A stretch of DNA of 64,000 nucleotides from Bacillus sp. IITD106 (GTDB lineage Bacteria; Bacillota; Bacilli; Bacillales; Bacillaceae_C): assembly GCF_019459225.1 (NCBI RefSeq), contig NZ_JAIAZY010000004.1, positions 101,200 through 165,199 of the forward strand, given 5' to 3'. Positions 36,170 through 44,187 of the stretch are shown one piece after another. The position numbers and the translations under genes are program-made. Each line of letters opens with the position of its first letter. The first letter of the stretch is position 1. Below the pieces are notes generated by a model. That model worked only from the letters and a program-made list of their open reading frames with translations. It was not told the DNA's origin and ran no database searches.

Positions 36170-37509
36170 AATTTCATCATTCCTTGCTAGCAAGATATTT
36201 ATTTATTATTGCAACAGCATTAATACTATGGCCATTCGTCATACCAATCTATTATATTCCTTCCATTTTTTTGAATGAAGACATGAAACTAAGGGTGAAC
36301 TATATTGATACGAATAAATTAGAACAGATGTGGCACAAGGAGGCCCTCAAGCTAAACGGAGCAAACAAGGAGAAAATTGACAAAAAGCTTCATTCGTTGG
36401 CAAAAGAATATCCCAAAGCAGATATGTTTTGGATCGGCCCTTCAGGAAAAACTGAGATCTCCATTGGGGAACAGAACCTTCCGGAACAGTGGACACAAGC
36501 AAAAACGATACAATTTATGAAAAATAGTGTCGCAAGTGGTCCCTACACCATCCTAGAATATATTGGCGATGATCCAGGTCAAGGATTTATAGTATTTCAG
36601 ATTCCGTCTGCCCTTACTAAACCATTATCAGCAAACTTTATCGATGACAAATACTTTATGGCCTATGGCATCGCAGTGTTCGCATTGTTTCTTGCTATAT
36701 CGTGGTTGTTTTTCTCTAAAATTCGAAGACGTCTCGTTAAGCTGCAAAATGCTATGACCACAACAGGTGAGAAGGGAATTCCTGAAAAGGTTCATGTTCG
36801 GAAATTAGATGAAATCGGCCAATTGGGACAGGCCTTCAATCATATGATTGATGATCTTGAAAGTAGTAGGAAGCGAGAACAAGAGGAGGAAGCCCTAAGG
36901 AAGCAGTTAATAGCGAATATTTCACATGATTTGCGGACGCCGCTTACGACGATTCGAGGCCATGCCTATACTTTGCAAAAAGAAAATCTTTCTACAAAGG
37001 GGAAAGAATCTCTTCTTTTAATCGAAAATAAAGTGGATATGTTAAGCATGCTGCTCGACAACCTTCTTTCCTTCAGTTTATTATCAGCAGGAAAATACCC
37101 CATTGAGAGAAGCAAGACAGATGTGACTCGGGTATTGCGCACATCTGTTGCGAGTTGGTATCCAATATTTGAAAAAGAAGGTTTTGAAGTAAATATTCAA
37201 TTGTTGGAAAAGGCGGCATATTGGGATATCGATCCACATTGGTTCACCAGCATATTGGATAATCTTTTTCAAAACATCATAAGACACGCTAAATCCGGAA
37301 AATATGTTGGCATTCATTCCGACGAAAAAGATGGAAAATTTATTATAAGCATCGAGGATAAGGGACCAGGTATGGATGGAAGCTCAAACGAAAAAGGAGC
37401 AGGTATTGGTCTTTCCATTGTGGAGCTGATGCTTAAGGAAATGGAACTTGCTTGGGATACTAATAGTACTTCCGAAGGCACAACTATTTATCTTTACGAA
37501 AGAATTTAA
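36166..37509 (+). CDS. Sensor histidine kinase
   Basis: Membrane kinase of 447 aa partnered with the upstream regulator. TM1 (about 11-32), an extracytoplasmic sensor of about 130 residues, TM2 (about 164-184), HAMP (about 185-235), HisKA with phospho-acceptor H254 (NISHDLRTPL), and HATPase with N-box FQNIIRHAK and G-box DKGPGM / GAGIGLSIV. All catalytic boxes are present. The extracytoplasmic sensor carries no known motif, so the signal is unknown. Confidence 0.92.
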   Translation: MKFHHSLLARYLFIIATALILWPFVIPIYYIPSIFLNEDMKLRVNYIDTNKLEQMWHKEALKLNGANKEKIDKKLHSLAKEYPKADMFWIGPSGKTEISIGEQNLPEQWTQAKTIQFMKNSVASGPYTILEYIGDDPGQGFIVFQIPSALTKPLSANFIDDKYFMAYGIAVFALFLAISWLFFSKIRRRLVKLQNAMTTTGEKGIPEKVHVRKLDEIGQLGQAFNHMIDDLESSRKREQEEEALRKQLIANISHDLRTPLTTIRGHAYTLQKENLSTKGKESLLLIENKVDMLSMLLDNLLSFSLLSAGKYPIERSKTDVTRVLRTSVASWYPIFEKEGFEVNIQLLEKAAYWDIDPHWFTSILDNLFQNIIRHAKSGKYVGIHSDEKDGKFIISIEDKGPGMDGSSNEKGAGIGLSIVELMLKEMELAWDTNSTSEGTTIYLYERI

Positions 37510-37545
37510 TTTTGGACACGAAAAAATTAAACAAAATTTAAACTG

Positions 37546-37593
37546 AACCCTACCTTCATATTAACCTTCGCTGGTTAGTATGAAGGCAGGGTT
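37546..37593 (+). terminator. Long hairpin between the kinase and the membrane-protein genes
   Basis: AACCCTACCTTCATA and TTAACC pair with GGTTA and TATGAAGGCAGGGTT across a 5-nt loop, giving some 20 base pairs. It is followed by ATTTGTTGTT, a weak U-tract, so partial termination or attenuation rather than a full stop is possible. Confidence 0.6.
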
Positions 37594-37639
37594 ATTTGTT
37601 GTTCACCACATCCATTAATAAAAAGAAAGGTTGTTCGAT

Positions 37640-38731
37640 ATGTCGGAAAAATTATTCAAACGTTGGCCTTATTGGATTGGAAAAATGGCTGTCATGTGGT
37701 CCTTATTGTACGGAGGCATGCATCTATACTGGTTGCTTGGCGGGATGGGTTACCCATTTCAACAAGAAAGGACTGCTGATCACTTATTCGCTGCTATGAT
37801 TACCTCTCTTTCCGCAACAGTAGGCGGCGTACTATTCGTCATTCTTTGTCTCTTAGGAGTTTGCTTTGGCCTTATCATGCAATATAAAAAGCTTTCTTTT
37901 CCCCGTTGGCTCCTACTTAGTTATTCTTGGGGCTTCGCCTTCAGCTTAATTCTTTTTATTCCAGATATTAGTCTGATTGCGGCTATGGCCTATGCATTTC
38001 TATTTAAATTCGTTTTTAACTGGCAGATGGTTAATCAAGTGATTTGTCTTATAGGAGCACTCCTTTGGATGTTAACGGCGGTAGCTTATCAGCGCAAAAC
38101 CCGTAGTGCCTGTGAATATTGCGGAAGAATGGAGAATGAAGAGACATTTTTATTAGTACGAATGGGTAAAGTGTTTACTATTATCGCAGCTCTTGCACCT
38201 ATTCCCTATGCCATCACGCGTTTTGCTTGGGCTCTTAATATCCCTTTAGGAATTGATTCACAATTCCTAGCGGAGTTTTCAACATTAAATCCAGCGGCGC
38301 GGGTTACGGAATGGGTATTCGGACTTTTATGTGTAGGTGGTAGTATCCTTACCCTCGGTTTAATTCAAAAATGGGGCGAGATCTTTCCACGGTGGTTTCC
38401 GTTGATTGGCGGTAAAAGAGTCCCCATTATGCTTGCCGTCATTCCGGCTTCCATTGTGGCACTTGCTGTTACGTCAGCAGGATTTGTCTTTACTTTCCAA
38501 TTTCTTAGCTTAATTTTGCAGTTTACTACAACCGATAGCATTATCCTGGAGCAATTATGGGGGGCAGTTGGACCGATGGTGTTCTGGGGTCCGTGGGGAG
38601 TGTCTCTTGGGTTGTCTGTAATTGCTTACTATTATCGTAGACGTGGCTTATGTTCTCATTGTGGAAGAGGCGAAAAATCGTTTTCCCCTAGCTCTACTAT
38701 AAAAAGGAGAAACGAGTATGTACAAATTTAA
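37640..38731 (+). CDS. Polytopic membrane protein with two cytoplasmic CxxCGR motifs
   Basis: A 363-aa protein with about eight hydrophobic helices. Two short cysteine motifs, CEYCGR (about residue 158) and CSHCGR (near the C-terminus), lie in loops expected on the cytoplasmic side and could form a zinc site or a redox pair. A KWGEIFPRWFPLIGGKRVP segment is shared with the next gene, indicating that the two proteins are related. The ATG at 37640 is nine nt after AAAGG. No named family recognised. It follows a two-component system and is presumably its output. Confidence 0.75.
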   Translation: MSEKLFKRWPYWIGKMAVMWSLLYGGMHLYWLLGGMGYPFQQERTADHLFAAMITSLSATVGGVLFVILCLLGVCFGLIMQYKKLSFPRWLLLSYSWGFAFSLILFIPDISLIAAMAYAFLFKFVFNWQMVNQVICLIGALLWMLTAVAYQRKTRSACEYCGRMENEETFLLVRMGKVFTIIAALAPIPYAITRFAWALNIPLGIDSQFLAEFSTLNPAARVTEWVFGLLCVGGSILTLGLIQKWGEIFPRWFPLIGGKRVPIMLAVIPASIVALAVTSAGFVFTFQFLSLILQFTTTDSIILEQLWGAVGPMVFWGPWGVSLGLSVIAYYYRRRGLCSHCGRGEKSFSPSSTIKRRNEYVQI

Positions 38732-39359
38732 AGAAGAAACAGCATTTGAACACTATTTGAAGAAATCAGCATGGCCAGCTTACGTAGGATGCATTTGGGC
38801 AGTATTGTATGCCGTTTTTGTTCGATTTTTAGAGGCTGCGGGTAGCGGAATCATTACCACGTTCGGTCAAGCCGAAGATCCAGAAGCACTATACATGGCT
38901 AGCTACATCGCTGGGGTTGTTATTATGTTCTGTGGTTTTTGTTTGCTCGGGCTAGTCAAACCATGGGGAAAAATCGTTCCGCAGTGGATTCCATTGATTG
39001 GCGGAAGACACATCCATCCGCTCGTCTTACTCATCCCTACTCTTTTCGGTACCGCCTTTTTACTAGCCCATGCTATTAGTGGAATGCTGACAAAGTCACT
39101 CTTTTTGGCTGGGATTATTACGATTAACTTCCCAGGCTGGGCAGAATTGAATGCCCACAGCTTAGCGCTATGGGATCTTTTCTTTTACGAACCGTGGTTT
39201 CTCATAATGGGCGTGCTCGCCGGATTAGCTGCTATCCATTATGCGCTTACTTCTACCATTCGGCTTATCATAATTAGGAGATTTACAATCTACTATTTGT
39301 TGTTTATTTTACTTTTAACTATCCTTTTTGTTATTGGGACAATTATTAATTTTAAGTAA
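38718..39359 (+). CDS. Polytopic membrane protein related to the preceding one
   Basis: A 213-aa protein with five or six helices. Its KPWGKIVPQWIPLIGGRHIHP stretch matches the KWGEIFPRWFPLIGG module of the upstream protein, but it lacks the cysteine motifs. It overlaps the upstream gene by 14 bp in another frame, with AAGGAG eight nt before the ATG, showing translational coupling. Function unknown; a paired permease or sensing complex controlled by the adjacent two-component system is an inference. Confidence 0.75.
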   Translation: MYKFKEETAFEHYLKKSAWPAYVGCIWAVLYAVFVRFLEAAGSGIITTFGQAEDPEALYMASYIAGVVIMFCGFCLLGLVKPWGKIVPQWIPLIGGRHIHPLVLLIPTLFGTAFLLAHAISGMLTKSLFLAGIITINFPGWAELNAHSLALWDLFFYEPWFLIMGVLAGLAAIHYALTSTIRLIIIRRFTIYYLLFILLLTILFVIGTIINFK

Positions 39360-39372
39360 GCTAGTATATGTT

Positions 39373-39418
39373 AAAAAATCGACGAACAGTCACAAGGGAT
39401 GTGGCCTGTTCGTCGATT
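39373..39418 (-). terminator. bioY terminator
   Basis: Minus-strand AATCGACGAACAG pairs with CTGTTCGTCGATT (13 bp, inner CAC/GTG pairing as well) followed by six T residues. It lies 120 bp past the bioY stop, beyond an orphan coding-like tail. Confidence 0.8.
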
Positions 39419-39423
39419 AACCT

Positions 39424-39570
39424 TTATTCAACTCCAAGTGCCTTCCCTTTTCCAGCTACAACGCTTTTTGCCATTTCGCGATTTAGCTGTTCAAGATCGA
39501 CTTCAAAGCCGATATCCTCCGCAAATCTTTCCTGAACACCTATCTCGATCTTTTCACAATCTTTCGCATT
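39424..39570 (-). pseudogene. Orphan coding-like tail after bioY, no start codon
   Basis: A 48-codon open frame overlaps the bioY end and closes at TAA 39424-39426. It reads like protein (KIEIGVQERFAEDIGFEVD, then LEQLNREMAKSVVAGKGKA) but has no ATG, GTG or TTG before its middle and no SD; the only internal ATG would leave 16 residues. It may be the remnant of a deleted gene that once followed bioY, or chance. I cannot identify the parent protein. Confidence 0.35.
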
Positions 39571-40130
39571 CTATGTGCGAACATCCCTGCCAATACAGCC
39601 AGAAAGATATCTTTTGGGAATGGTACAGCCATCCACATCCAGGCCACCTTATAAGAAAATGCAGCTGGAGCTGCCACCCACACTTTATAAGCTACATACA
39701 TCAAATTCGTACCGATTAAATAGCTTACGATTGTTCCGATTAAAGCCGCGATAATATAAGAATAGAGCTTGTTATTTTTTTCAATGATTTTCCCAGTTAC
39801 GTACGCCGTTACAATAAAAGATAAAATGAATCCGAAAGTCGGGCTAAGAATTTGTGTCGGTCCACCCATAAACTTTGCAAATACCGGCGCACCCGCAAGC
39901 CCGATAAACATATAAACAGCCATGGAAATGGCCCCGAGACGACTTCCTAAAAACGCCCCTGCCAACACAGCGAAGAAAGCTTGCAATGTAATTGGCACTC
40001 CCCCAATTGTCATGAATGGAATAAAGGATGTAATATTTGCTCCTATCATCATTAGTGCTGAGAACATACTCACATAGACCATATCGAGCGTTCTTAGCTT
40101 ATTTTTTGTTTTTACTGTTGCTGTACTCAT
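39540..40130 (-). CDS. bioY: Biotin transporter BioY (ECF S-component)
   Basis: Membrane biotin-binding subunit of 196 aa with about six helices, of the BioY family; it works with a shared ECF energising module (EcfA/A'/T) encoded elsewhere. VPITLQAFFAVLAGAFLGSRLGAISM, GLAGAPVFA and GPTQILSPTFGFI are diagnostic family segments. The promoter carries a BirA operator, confirming a biotin role. No energising genes are adjacent. The gene is followed by an unexplained coding-like stretch and then its terminator. Confidence 0.93.
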   Translation of the reverse strand: MSTATVKTKNKLRTLDMVYVSMFSALMMIGANITSFIPFMTIGGVPITLQAFFAVLAGAFLGSRLGAISMAVYMFIGLAGAPVFAKFMGGPTQILSPTFGFILSFIVTAYVTGKIIEKNNKLYSYIIAALIGTIVSYLIGTNLMYVAYKVWVAAPAAFSYKVAWMWMAVPFPKDIFLAVLAGMFAHRMRKIVKRSR

Positions 40131-40160
40131 TTTTTCACCTCAAATTTTTACTATAATATG

Positions 40161-40213
40161 AGAATAGTGGTAAGAACATTATATGTCAACCTAAAATATT
40201 TTATGGTTAACAT
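40161..40213 (-). promoter_or_regulatory. bioY promoter with BirA operator
   Basis: Minus-strand TTGACA (40184-40189) and TATTCT (40161-40166) are 17 bp apart. The operator ATGTCAACC-N13-GGTTAACAT (40183-40191 and 40205-40213) has the BirA consensus arms GGTTAAC and overlaps the -35 box, so biotin-loaded BirA should block bioY. Confidence 0.8.
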
Positions 40214-40222
40214 ATATTTTTT

Positions 40223-40248
40223 TGTAACGAATTCGTTTTTCATGGTAC
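40223..40248 (+). promoter_or_regulatory. Possible ECF-type autoregulated promoter
   Basis: TGTAAC (40223-40228) followed after 16 bp by GTAC (40245-40248) resembles ECF promoters (AAC-type -35, short -10) and lies 34 bp before the sigma factor start. No other sigma-A pair stands out here. Confidence 0.35.
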
Positions 40249-40281
40249 TAATGTATTGAAGAGCTTAGGGGGGAGGGCAAC

Positions 40282-40779
40282 ATGAACGAGCTTGAAAGGC
40301 TATATACAGAGATTCAGCCAAAAATATATGCTTTTTTCTATATAAAAACGTCTGATAAATCTGCTGCAGAAGATTTAACACATGATGTTTTTTATGAGGC
40401 AATTAAAGGAATTCATTCTTTCTCTGGAAAATCCACGCTGCAAACTTGGATATTTTCCATTGCTAAAAATGTATTAAGAAAACATTATCGTTCAAAAAAA
40501 TATGTGTCTAGCCTTCATGAAAAGCTTACCCTTGATGTCCCCGAACATCCGAGTTCCCCCGAGGATGTATATATGACCAAGGAAGGACATGTAAATTTAT
40601 TGCAAAGAATTAGCAACTTAGATGAAGCCCAGCAAGAAATCGTAACGCTACGCCTATATGGAGATCTATCTTTTAAAGAAATTGGTGAGTTCATAAATAA
40701 AAGTGAAAATTACGTTCGAGTCACATTTCATCGAGCGAAACTGCGACTTCAAAAAGAAATGGGGTTGAACCATGAATAA
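40282..40779 (+). CDS. ECF sigma factor
   Basis: RNA polymerase sigma-70 family, ECF type, 165 aa. Region 2 (about 7-75, AAEDLTHDVFYEAIKGIHSF, then LQTWIFSIAKNVLRKHYR) and region 4 (about 108-158, EIVTLRLYGDLSFKEIGEFI, then YVRVTFHRAKLRLQ) are complete, with no region 3. The GGGGGGAGGG SD is six nt before the ATG. It overlaps the anti-sigma gene by 8 bp. Which B. subtilis ECF factor it matches cannot be settled by eye. Confidence 0.9.
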   Translation: MNELERLYTEIQPKIYAFFYIKTSDKSAAEDLTHDVFYEAIKGIHSFSGKSTLQTWIFSIAKNVLRKHYRSKKYVSSLHEKLTLDVPEHPSSPEDVYMTKEGHVNLLQRISNLDEAQQEIVTLRLYGDLSFKEIGEFINKSENYVRVTFHRAKLRLQKEMGLNHE

Positions 40780-41305
40780 AGAATGCTCGATAGTAGAAGA
40801 TCTGCTACCCCTGTATAACGAAGGATTGCTTCAAGATGAAACAACAGAATGGGTGGAGGCGCATCTTGAACATTGTGAGAGCTGCCGGGAACTCGCACTT
40901 CTATCAAAAGAACCAATTGAAACAGAGAACATTACTTCTACGATTGATACAGAAAGCATGATTAAAAAAATAAATTTAAAGCTATCTATTTATCAAATTA
41001 TTTTTGTTGCGATTTCGTTTATTATTGCGATAAAAACTTCATTGTTGCATGAAAGCTTTGGGTTTATTCTTACCTACCCTATTCTAGGTTTGATTACATT
41101 TTTGTTTTACAAACGATTTTTAATCGTAGCAGTAATCGCTTTTTTGCCGAATTTTATTTGGTCATTGATTGATATAGCATCAATGTCGGTTAACGCAAAC
41201 ATCGGCTCCATCTTCCTTGCTGGTATACATCTAATTCTAGCTTTAGTTGGCAGTGTAATCGGCTTACTCATTTTAAAACTGAGAGAAAGAGGTCCAGCAT
41301 CATGA
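40772..41305 (+). CDS. Zinc-finger anti-sigma factor, membrane-bound
   Basis: A 177-aa anti-sigma factor. The N-terminal ZAS domain (HxxxCxxC type: H33LEHCESC40, plus C5) binds the ECF sigma factor in the cytoplasm, followed by three or four membrane helices from about residue 65 onward. It overlaps both neighbours by 8 and 4 bp. Release of sigma would follow proteolysis or a conformational change on an unknown envelope signal. Confidence 0.88.
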   Translation: MNKECSIVEDLLPLYNEGLLQDETTEWVEAHLEHCESCRELALLSKEPIETENITSTIDTESMIKKINLKLSIYQIIFVAISFIIAIKTSLLHESFGFILTYPILGLITFLFYKRFLIVAVIAFLPNFIWSLIDIASMSVNANIGSIFLAGIHLILALVGSVIGLLILKLRERGPAS

Positions 41306-42021
41306 CTATGAAAAAGTGGATTTATTTAATTTTAATTATGATTCTCGTCGTCCCGATTTTATTTTTCTACAACGCATTTAATGGGAATCCAGTGTGGAAG
41401 TATTTTTCAGAAAGGTCAGTAAAGCAGTACCTAGAAGAAAAATATCCTGGAGATGAGTTCGTTATTCGTGATGCTATCTATAATTTTAAAGTAAGTGGCT
41501 ATTCCTATACCATAAGGAAAGTTGGGGATGAACAGCAAAAAGACTACGAGTTTACCGTTACTGGTTTTTGGAAGCCAACTGTTACGTATGACGGAATTTA
41601 TTACGACAACCTAGATCTCCCTCTCATGGAAAAGTTGGAAAAAGAGGCTGTTGCAGAGATAACAGAGCTTTTAAAAGATCAGATCAAGATTGTGGATTTA
41701 AGTATACAAATTGAGGTTTTACAAGGAACATATAGTTCTGATACTCATTGGAGCAAGGATTTGAAACTGGAAGAGCCAATTTATATCCATATGATTGCCG
41801 ACGCTACAAATATGAGTAAGGGAGATGTATTAAAAGCTGTTCAAGCTATTCAACAGACACTTAATTCTAAACACTATTCTTACGATGGTGTCAGCTTTAA
41901 CGGTAATTTATTTGATAATGAAATGATTCAAAAAGATAATCTTGGTTATGTCAAATATTCGGTTAGTTTTGATAAAGATTCAAAAATTAAGTTAAGCGAT
42001 ATTGAAGAATACAATCAATAA
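41302..42021 (+). CDS. Membrane-anchored extracytoplasmic protein, unknown function
   Basis: A 239-aa protein with one N-terminal TM helix (about 5-25) and a soluble domain outside. The YLEEKYPGDEFVIRDAIYNF pattern, a hydrophobic/aromatic beta strand pair, and a second repeat ending in YVKYSVSFDKDSKI suggest a duplicated alpha-beta module. No named family recognised. It overlaps the anti-sigma gene by 4 bp and so belongs to the sigma operon; it may be its envelope sensor or target. Confidence 0.75.
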   Translation: MTMKKWIYLILIMILVVPILFFYNAFNGNPVWKYFSERSVKQYLEEKYPGDEFVIRDAIYNFKVSGYSYTIRKVGDEQQKDYEFTVTGFWKPTVTYDGIYYDNLDLPLMEKLEKEAVAEITELLKDQIKIVDLSIQIEVLQGTYSSDTHWSKDLKLEEPIYIHMIADATNMSKGDVLKAVQAIQQTLNSKHYSYDGVSFNGNLFDNEMIQKDNLGYVKYSVSFDKDSKIKLSDIEEYNQ

Positions 42022-42042
42022 CATTTTGAGGAGATGAGTTTT

Positions 42043-42300
42043 ATGTGGGAAATTCCATTTTACGCAATTATAATGCCAATCATCACAATAGCACTTTCAT
42101 TATTTGGTGCGATTAAGTTAAAAAATTATTATTTGGCCCCATTGATCATTTTTGTTGGACTAAACGTATTGACCATCGTTTTGCCTTTGGTCCAAAACGT
42201 TGGTTGGACAGCATTATTCGGTTGGGCAGCCTTTTATACGGTTGTATCCCTACTTATTTCTATAATTGTAAAATTTGCAAAAGCAAAAGCAGCTGCATAA
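42043..42300 (+). CDS. Small membrane protein, DUF2651/YbeF-like
   Basis: An 85-aa protein with three hydrophobic helices and a Lys/Ala-rich cytoplasmic tail, resembling the DUF2651 family (B. subtilis YbeF). The ATG at 42043 is nine nt after GGAG; an earlier ATG at 42034 overlaps the SD. It is the fourth and last gene of the ECF sigma operon, followed by a shared terminator. Role unknown. Confidence 0.7.
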   Translation: MWEIPFYAIIMPIITIALSLFGAIKLKNYYLAPLIIFVGLNVLTIVLPLVQNVGWTALFGWAAFYTVVSLLISIIVKFAKAKAAA

Positions 42301-42336
42301 GAAAAAGGCATTGGTCCGAAAACCAATGCCTTTTTC
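42301..42336. terminator. Bidirectional terminator, sigma operon and lactonase
   Basis: AAAAAGGCATTGGT-N6-ACCAATGCCTTTTT is symmetrical, with T-runs on both strands between convergent genes. Confidence 0.85.
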
Positions 42337-42338
42337 TC

Positions 42339-43376
42339 TTATCTTAAGAATTTCACACAAACTACTTCAGGAACAGAAACTTCAGAATCAAGCTTCGTCA
42401 ATCTTCCAGTTTCTTTATCTCTTGCAAAAAGAACAAGATTTCCCGTATGTTGATTAGATGCAATTAAGAACGCTTCGCTTGGGTCCAGTACGAAATCACG
42501 CGGCCACTCCCCGCCTGATGGTGTATGTTCAACGAAAGTCAGTTCCCCTGAATCGGCGTCGACGCTAAAGACAGCAATGCTATTATGTCCGCGATTTCCC
42601 GTATAAACGAAGCGGCCGTCGGATGAAATATGGATGGCACTTGCATCGTTTGTCTCCGTAAAATCAGATGGAATTGCTTTAATGTATTGTTTTTCAGCGA
42701 AGCTTCCGTCCTCCGCATTATAATCTAGAACAACTACTTCGGAGCTTAACTCAGTAAGTAAATATGCTATTTTACCATTTGGGTGAAAAGTAAGATGGCG
42801 CGGGCCGCTCCCAGCTCGTACTACTAACGTATTCACTTTTTCGAGAGAGCCATTATTAACTTTATAAGTAACGACTTCGTCCGTACCGAGATCAGCAACA
42901 ACAACAAATTTTTTGTCTGGAGTAAAAGCTGTATAATGGACGTGTGGTTTTTCTTGGCGTGCGTGCGGACCTGTTCCTTCATGCTTATAAACAGAGGATA
43001 CTGGATTTACACCATCATTTTTCGTTTTGTATAATTCAACAGTTCCCTCATGATAATTCCCAGTTACTAAGTCATTTTGATACACATCTAAATGACATGG
43101 TGGTGCCCCTTCTTGAACCTCAGCATTTAAAGAACTCAATTCCCCTGTTTCCGAATCAATAGAAAATGCTGCTACCCCACCTAACTTGTCTTGTTGAGCT
43201 ACAGAATATAAATAACGATTTCCTTCGCTGATGGCTAAATATGTAGGACTGCCCACTTTTGCAGCTACTTCTACATTCGTCAACTCAAATTTTTCAGCAT
43301 CTAATACGAAGCGATAAATACCTTCGCTCGTTTGCCTAGTGTAAGTACCGGCATAGCCTATGTATTTTTTTCCCAT
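42339..43376 (-). CDS. Lactonase family protein, 6-phosphogluconolactonase-like
   Basis: Seven-bladed beta-propeller of 345 aa in the Pgl/YkgB lactonase family, which can hydrolyse 6-phosphogluconolactone. Repeated blades with GSGPRHLTFHPNG, GEWPRDFVLDP and TNDASAIHISSDGRFVYTGNRG are typical. The ATG at 43376 is seven nt after GGGAG, making the longer start unnecessary. With gluconokinase and 6PGDH elsewhere in the window it could serve the oxidative pentose-phosphate pathway, though it is not linked to them. Confidence 0.87.
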   Translation of the reverse strand: MGKKYIGYAGTYTRQTSEGIYRFVLDAEKFELTNVEVAAKVGSPTYLAISEGNRYLYSVAQQDKLGGVAAFSIDSETGELSSLNAEVQEGAPPCHLDVYQNDLVTGNYHEGTVELYKTKNDGVNPVSSVYKHEGTGPHARQEKPHVHYTAFTPDKKFVVVADLGTDEVVTYKVNNGSLEKVNTLVVRAGSGPRHLTFHPNGKIAYLLTELSSEVVVLDYNAEDGSFAEKQYIKAIPSDFTETNDASAIHISSDGRFVYTGNRGHNSIAVFSVDADSGELTFVEHTPSGGEWPRDFVLDPSEAFLIASNQHTGNLVLFARDKETGRLTKLDSEVSVPEVVCVKFLR

Positions 43377-43456
43377 GACCAGACTCCCTTTCAAATCAAA
43401 ATTAACTGTTCCTATTATAACATTGAAAATACATGGGTGCCCTTTTTAAGAAACCA

Positions 43457-43498
43457 GTTCATTTTACATATTAAGGTTTTTTCCAAACCTAAATGAAC
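43457..43498. promoter_or_regulatory. Imperfect inverted repeat between divergent genes
   Basis: GTTCATTT at the left and AAATGAAC at the right enclose AGGTTT-N5-AAACCT. The structure lies in the 230-bp region between the lactonase and DinB genes. It could be an operator or RNA hairpin; nothing else stands out there. Confidence 0.4.
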
Positions 43499-43610
43499 AT
43501 AAAAGAAAATAGAAAAACATCAAAAAACAAGAACGTATGTTCACTTTTCTGCTGATAAATGTTATTCTTAATATAGTATATAGAAAACGTATCCAATTGG
43601 AGGAAGAGCT

Positions 43611-44060
43611 ATGAAAAAAGTATTAAAGCAATTCGAAGAAACAATTGATGTGATTCTTACATTAAAACAAGTACAAGAATCTCTACTACTTGAACCTATT
43701 CGTGAAGGAAAATGGTCGATTAGGGAGATTGTAGGACATTTATATTATTGGGATAAGTATAATCTCGAAAAAATGCTGCCAGAAATGGCTGATGGCGCAA
43801 ACTTACCACCGTTTCCCGACCATGACGAATATAATGAGGAAGCCATATCTTATCTTAAAGACCAACCAATAGAGTCAATTATAAATTCATTTATAGCAAC
43901 ACGTAAGGAACTTATTAGAAGTATTTCAAATATTGGGGAAGATGTGAGGTTTACGATTGGAAAAGGCAAACGACAGCTCTCAGTTGAAAGTTTTATAAAA
44001 ATCTTTTTAAAGCATGATATCCACCATTTGCAGCAAATAAATGAAAAACTAAATAAATAG
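43611..44060 (+). CDS. DinB-family protein
   Basis: A 149-aa four-helix protein of the DinB/DfsB fold, often nickel- or zinc-binding and linked to stress or thiol transfer. Probable metal histidines are in IREIVGHLYYWD (about H46) and HDIHHLQQI (about H136, H140). The ATG is well placed after GGAGGAAG. The reaction cannot be read from sequence. Confidence 0.82.
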   Translation: MKKVLKQFEETIDVILTLKQVQESLLLEPIREGKWSIREIVGHLYYWDKYNLEKMLPEMADGANLPPFPDHDEYNEEAISYLKDQPIESIINSFIATRKELIRSISNIGEDVRFTIGKGKRQLSVESFIKIFLKHDIHHLQQINEKLNK

Positions 44061-44100
44061 TTTGATCCTTATTTTACTGAGGTGCTTAATACAACAAAGA

Positions 44101-44140
44101 AAAAAACAGAACTGTCCCCTATCAAATGGGGGCACAGTTC
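44101..44140. terminator. Terminator between dinB and mhqN-like gene
   Basis: GAACTGTCCCC pairs with GGGGCACAGTTC. On the minus strand it is followed by TGTTTTTTTC, so it serves mainly the mhqN-like gene, and possibly dinB. Confidence 0.75.
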
Positions 44141-44187
44141 CGTTTCAAATTTTTTCATCATCTACCTAACTATTTTTAGGCTATTCC

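Noticed and set aside
39399..39719. 106-aa plus-strand ORF across the end of bioY
   Set aside because: Antisense to bioY and its terminator, no SD, low-complexity composition.
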